The position numbers and the translations under genes were made by a program. Below are positions 60,762-64,000 of a DNA stretch of 64,000 nucleotides, in pieces. Origin of the DNA: Rubripirellula lacrimiformis (GTDB lineage Bacteria; Planctomycetota; Planctomycetia; Pirellulales; Pirellulaceae). The notes below the pieces were generated by a model. The model was not told where the DNA came from, did no database searches, and was given only the letters and a program-made list of their open reading frames with translations. Location of the stretch: assembly GCF_007741535.1 (NCBI RefSeq), contig NZ_CP036525.1, positions 1,550,001 through 1,614,000 on the forward strand, in the 5' to 3' direction. Position 1 is the first letter of the stretch; every line of letters starts with the position of its first letter.

Positions 60762-61213
60762 GTGATTCCGGGGGGAAAGGAGCAGCGTGAGATTGCAGGG
60801 GATTGCGGCGGTTGTTGGCGGGACGCTGTTCGATCACCGCAGTGTGTCTGCAGGGAATCGAATGGGTGAACCGCCCATCGATGAATCACCCGTCGGGCGA
60901 CATCGCAGTCCATCGTAGGGGATTCGCCAGGTGTTGCCCGTCCGAGGCATCCTTCGGCGTCCAGGAATTCCCCAGCGGGGCAGAATGCCACATCGCCCGT
61001 GGGATCGGCGCGGCTTGGCTTGGTCGACAAACCGCTGGCCAGTCGACTCCATCCGTGCAGGCCAATGGGGCTGGCCTGGTTTCGTCTGTTGGCGGGGGGG
61101 CCAGCTGCCGGGGGGCCAGGGACTTCTAGCGAAGCCAGCCACCGGTGCCACTTTTGGTAGCGCCGCAGATGCCTGCTTGGAACGCTTGGCGATTTGCCAA
61201 GCATTTCAGCGGT
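60762..61213. other. Gene-free region
   Basis: Open frames of 108 and 148 codons overlap here on opposite strands, but neither has a recognisable domain, credible ribosome binding site or natural composition. I see no supported gene. Confidence 0.45.
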
Positions 61214-62224
61214 CTACGAATTCGACGGCGTGTTGGGGGCTGGGACACCACCGGGGCCGGGTTTCAGCTGCAGTGCGTTGGGAGCGGCTTTGCCCTTGCT
61301 AACGGGGCGTTCGACGCGTTGCTGGGGCGGGACGACGACACCGCAGGAAACGATGAACTGGATCGCTTCGTCGATGGTTAAATTCAGGTCAATGGCTTCG
61401 CTTCGTTTGACCGTGACGGTGAAACCCGTCATCGGCATGGGGCTGGTCGGCATCAGCACGCTTAACATCGGTTCGCCGATCGCCTCGGAAATCTCGCTCA
61501 TGCTATTGCCCGTCACAAACCCCAGCGACCAGATGCCTTGGCTGGGATATTGGATCGCGACGACGCGGTTGAATTCGATATCACGTTCGCTGAACGCAAA
61601 GTCCGTGACTTGCTTGACGCTGCCGTAGACCTTGTTGACCACCGGAATGCTTAGGATCGTGCGGTCAAATGCATGGACGAACCAACGGCCAAGTCCAAAG
61701 GTGAAAAGCCGACCCAGGAAATACAGAGCGGTGGTGAAAACGATCAGGAAAACGGGCACGACCAGCGTGCGTGGCATGTAATCCAATTCGACATAGCGGT
61801 GCCAGTAGGCTTTCGCGCTCGCCGGCGGCGGGGAAAATGGCCCGAAGTAATCGACTCGTTCGTCGACGATCGTTTTGACGTATTCGGGAAAGAACCGGCG
61901 GCCGGTCGAATCGGGAACGTACCGCTGGCCTTTGTAGGTGAACCCGTCGAGTCGTCGTTCGTTGATCGAAATGGCGCCCGGTGGGACCTCGGTCAACGTG
62001 TCTTCGATCTTCCACACGATCGCTTGGCGGATCCGATATTCGATTGGACCTAGCACGTAGCTTTCGATGGTATTCCAGGCCCAGATCAACACGACGATGG
62101 TCAACAGAGGCGGCAGAACGACACCGAGACCACGCAGGATGGCACGACGAAATCCGGCACCGCGAGTCGAGCCAGGATCGACGTCTGGATCGTGATCAGA
62201 ATGGGAAGTGAGATCAGAACTCAT
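61214..62224 (-). CDS. DUF502 membrane protein
   Basis: 336 residues from ATG 62224, with AAGGA 4-8 bases upstream. Two hydrophobic helices (ILRGLGVVLPPLLTIVVLIW and LVVPVFLIVFTTALYFLGRL) border a soluble loop. Motifs RTILSIPVVNKVYGSVKQ and SLGFVTGNSMSEISEAIGE are typical of DUF502. A Pro/Gly-rich tail ends the protein. The role is unknown; bacterial members are sometimes linked to envelope integrity. Confidence 0.9.
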   Translation of the reverse strand: MSSDLTSHSDHDPDVDPGSTRGAGFRRAILRGLGVVLPPLLTIVVLIWAWNTIESYVLGPIEYRIRQAIVWKIEDTLTEVPPGAISINERRLDGFTYKGQRYVPDSTGRRFFPEYVKTIVDERVDYFGPFSPPPASAKAYWHRYVELDYMPRTLVVPVFLIVFTTALYFLGRLFTFGLGRWFVHAFDRTILSIPVVNKVYGSVKQVTDFAFSERDIEFNRVVAIQYPSQGIWSLGFVTGNSMSEISEAIGEPMLSVLMPTSPMPMTGFTVTVKRSEAIDLNLTIDEAIQFIVSCGVVVPPQQRVERPVSKGKAAPNALQLKPGPGGVPAPNTPSNS

Positions 62225-62399
62225 CGGATCCTTGAAATGTTGGGGCTTCGAGCATGTCGGTTTGCCCGACCAAGCGGTCGCCGACCAGCGGCTGTGGGGG
62301 ACCGCCAATCGGGCGACTCAGATACTATCGGCTTGGGCGTGCACGGTTCTTCGGCAGCAGGTTTCGGTCTAGAAAAGTTTGATACCCCGCAAACCGGTT

Positions 62400-63317
62400 T
62401 CAGCGGCCACGAACGGCCCGGGCCACCACCGCCAAGGTGATCCGCGACGCTCCGCCAATTTTCAGCACTCTGGCAACCTCGTTGGCCGTCGCGCCCGTCG
62501 TCAAGACGTCGTCGACTACCAAAATATGCCGGTTGGCGATTTGGGGCGATCTAGGGGAAGCATAGCTCTTTCTGACCAAAAACGCACCGTGAACATTTTT
62601 TTGCCGCATCTGGTCGTCCAGCCAGGCTTGTTTTGCGATCCGGCGACTGGTTCGCAGCAACCGCCGACAGGGGCATCGCAGCGGGGCGGCCACACGTTGG
62701 GCGATGGTGACGATGGCGTTGCCGCCGCGAGTGAGTTGGCGGCTGAGGTGGGATGGAACAAAGGTGACCATGTCGGGTGGGTGGTCGGATACCGCGGCCG
62801 CCACGCGATCGCCCAGTCGCCGCCCCAGTGCATCGGCCAAGGGGGCGTTATGGACGTATTTGGCGGCCACGACCGCATCGGTGACTCGGTCCCGGTAGCT
62901 CCAGAGCGCAATCACCTCGTCAAAATGATGCTGCTGGGTTTGGCATTCTTGGCAGCGGGCGTCGGCGTCGGTGCTTTCGTTCGAGTCGATTCCGCTACTG
63001 AATTCTTCGCGGGCGATTTCTTCGCCGCCGGTTCGCGACGTGGGGTTCACGGTGACGCTGCGGGGCAGCCCACAGTATCGGCAGGCTGTCCGCATAGCGG
63101 TTTCGGAAAAACGCAGCGCCGTGTCACAGGTTCGGCAGAAATCTTGATCTTCGGCGACGGAATCATTGCACAGCCGGCAAACCGGTGGCAAAACCAGCTC
63201 CAACGCAGCTTTTCGGGCTCCCGCCGCGGTGTCTTTCACGATCGCCAACCAAGACCGTCGGGGCCCAGAAGTGTCGGGTTCAGGGCCCTGCGGAGAATTC
63301 TTTTCCAATTTTTCCAT
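62400..63317 (-). CDS. ComF family phosphoribosyltransferase-like protein
   Basis: 305 residues from ATG 63317; an upstream TTG at 63401 is possible. The N-terminal zinc ribbon has CRLCNDSVAEDQDFCRTC and later CRYCG. The C-terminal phosphoribosyltransferase fold ends in HILVVDDVLTTGATANEV (about 265-282), the PRPP-binding motif. It resembles ComF, which supports DNA uptake in naturally competent bacteria, but no competence gene lies near. Function inferred by family. Confidence 0.9.
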   Translation of the reverse strand: MEKLEKNSPQGPEPDTSGPRRSWLAIVKDTAAGARKAALELVLPPVCRLCNDSVAEDQDFCRTCDTALRFSETAMRTACRYCGLPRSVTVNPTSRTGGEEIAREEFSSGIDSNESTDADARCQECQTQQHHFDEVIALWSYRDRVTDAVVAAKYVHNAPLADALGRRLGDRVAAAVSDHPPDMVTFVPSHLSRQLTRGGNAIVTIAQRVAAPLRCPCRRLLRTSRRIAKQAWLDDQMRQKNVHGAFLVRKSYASPRSPQIANRHILVVDDVLTTGATANEVARVLKIGGASRITLAVVARAVRGR

Positions 63318-63443
63318 CGCAACGCGAACCTCAGTGGACGGGGACCGTCTAAGAAGTCGAGGATCCAGCGGTAGAGGTCTAACCGCTTCGTTCGGTTTCA
63401 ATCAACGGTTTTGGTGGTTCCCTTTTGGGGATCCACGAAAGTT

Positions 63444-63474
63444 TGCTGGTTTCCTTTTCGCTTTCGGTATACTC
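63444..63474 (+). promoter_or_regulatory. Putative sigma-70-type promoter
   Basis: TTGCTG (63444-63449) and TATACT (63469-63474) with a 19-base spacer precede a 100-base leader of the small gene at 63587. The -10 is close to consensus, the -35 and spacing are weak. Confidence 0.4.
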
Positions 63475-63586
63475 TGAGATGCGAAGGCAGCAGTGGTCAG
63501 TTTTTGATCAGGTCTGCTTCCTAACCTATCGTCTTTTTTTTGTGCTCCGCAGCCGCGCCCACAACCGGGTGCCACTGGAGGTTGAA

Positions 63587-63892
63587 ATGCGTTTCGAACT
63601 AATCGTCGCCGCCGTCACACGCAACGTGGTCAAAGCCATGGTACGTGAGATCACCGTCGTACGCTCGTTCGTCAATGCAACGATCCTCCATCGATGGCTG
63701 CATCAAATGCCAGAAGGGATCGCGAGTTATTTGATTGACTCGACGACCCCCGATGATTTTGCCGCGCTGATCAGCGCTCGCGGTACAGATAGCAAACTGC
63801 TATCCGCACTAGCGGGTTCTAAACGCGGCAGAGTCCAGCACCAACCCTGTTTGGTGTTGGCAAGTTGTCCGGCCCGATCGTCGCGCGGCTAA
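63587..63892 (+). CDS. Small protein of unknown function
   Basis: 101 residues from ATG 63587, with GGAGG about 6 bases upstream, a strong ribosome binding site. The chain has helical, amphipathic text RFELIVAAVTRNVVKAMVRE near its N-terminus and TTPDDFAALISARGTDSKLL in the middle. A less natural Arg/Cys-rich tail raises some doubt. No family recognised. Confidence 0.5.
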   Translation: MRFELIVAAVTRNVVKAMVREITVVRSFVNATILHRWLHQMPEGIASYLIDSTTPDDFAALISARGTDSKLLSALAGSKRGRVQHQPCLVLASCPARSSRG

Positions 63893-64000
63893 ACGCCACC
63901 AGCGACCAATCGGAACCATCGGACAAGAGTGCTTGGCGAATCCCCATTCGACCAAGGGCTCTTCAATGATGGACCAGTCCAGATGACTTGCATCGACCCA
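63893..64000. other. Window end without assigned gene
   Basis: A minus-strand frame is open from the window edge to a stop at 63811-63809 and would overlap the gene at 63587. It could be the end of a gene continuing outside the window, but nothing in it is recognised. Confidence 0.3.

Noticed and set aside
60758-61204. 148-codon frame on the minus strand
   Set aside because: Pro/Arg/Trp-rich text, no signature, and no ribosome binding site.
63809-64000. Minus-strand frame open at the window edge
   Set aside because: 64 codons with no recognisable domain, overlapping a plus-strand gene with a better ribosome binding site; could be a gene end but cannot be supported.
1-64000. Search for tRNA, rRNA, CRISPR arrays, IS elements and prophage genes
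   Set aside because: No clover-leaf, spaced direct repeats, transposase DDE text or integrase motif was recognised by eye.

Overview
The window looks like a chromosomal segment of a planctomycete, most likely of the Pirellulaceae (Rhodopirellula-like). This is inferred from family content and was not tested by a search. The indicators are a DUF1559 prepilin-like protein, TIGR03000 repeats, an HTTM protein with its usual secreted/membrane partner, an ECF sigma factor fused to an extracytoplasmic domain, a multihaem cytochrome, DUF1573, DUF502 and DUF971 proteins, GC-rich sequence and many weak ribosome binding sites. No rRNA, tRNA, CRISPR array, transposase or phage gene was recognised.

Layout. 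1-3483: the end of a TIGR03000 protein, then a translationally coupled membrane/HTTM pair. 3654-9036: metabolic and small conserved genes (gpmI, a degenerate PGI-like gene, trpA, two conserved short proteins). 9260-15089: a divergent five-gene lipid cluster (acyltransferase, CdsA-like, PAP2/dual-specificity phosphatase, CDP-alcohol phosphatidyltransferase, hydrolase-methyltransferase) whose set of architectures resembles the E. coli ynbABCD genes plus a PlsC-like gene. 15071-24635: a glycosyltransferase, a lipoprotein, thpR, a YheT-like hydrolase, a ferredoxin and a large SWIM-SNF2 helicase. 24851-29688: an ECF sigma-factor fusion followed by a seven-haem cytochrome and a small membrane partner. 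30034-33145: an SGNH hydrolase, a glycosyltransferase and a short conserved gene.

33302-44864 is the most unusual part. A 1504-residue kinase/STAND-NTPase/FGE-sulfatase-like protein is divergent from a coupled pair: a caspase-like protein with a C-terminal alpha/beta hydrolase domain lacking its serine, and a CHAT-NACHT protein with about eight membrane helices. Together these look like a signalling, cell-death or anti-parasite conflict locus. It lies between two glycosyltransferases that share a previously unremarked cysteine-bearing N-terminal module.

45990-64000 holds a sulfotransferase, a SEC-C/TPR protein, ribD, two secreted unknown proteins, several short genes (including a 47-codon gene on the minus strand at 53494-53637), DUF971, a PaaK-like ligase, DUF1559, DUF1573, ruvX, DUF502 and a ComF-like protein. 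Intergenic spaces carry at least two families of dispersed palindromic repeats and several long perfect inverted repeats.
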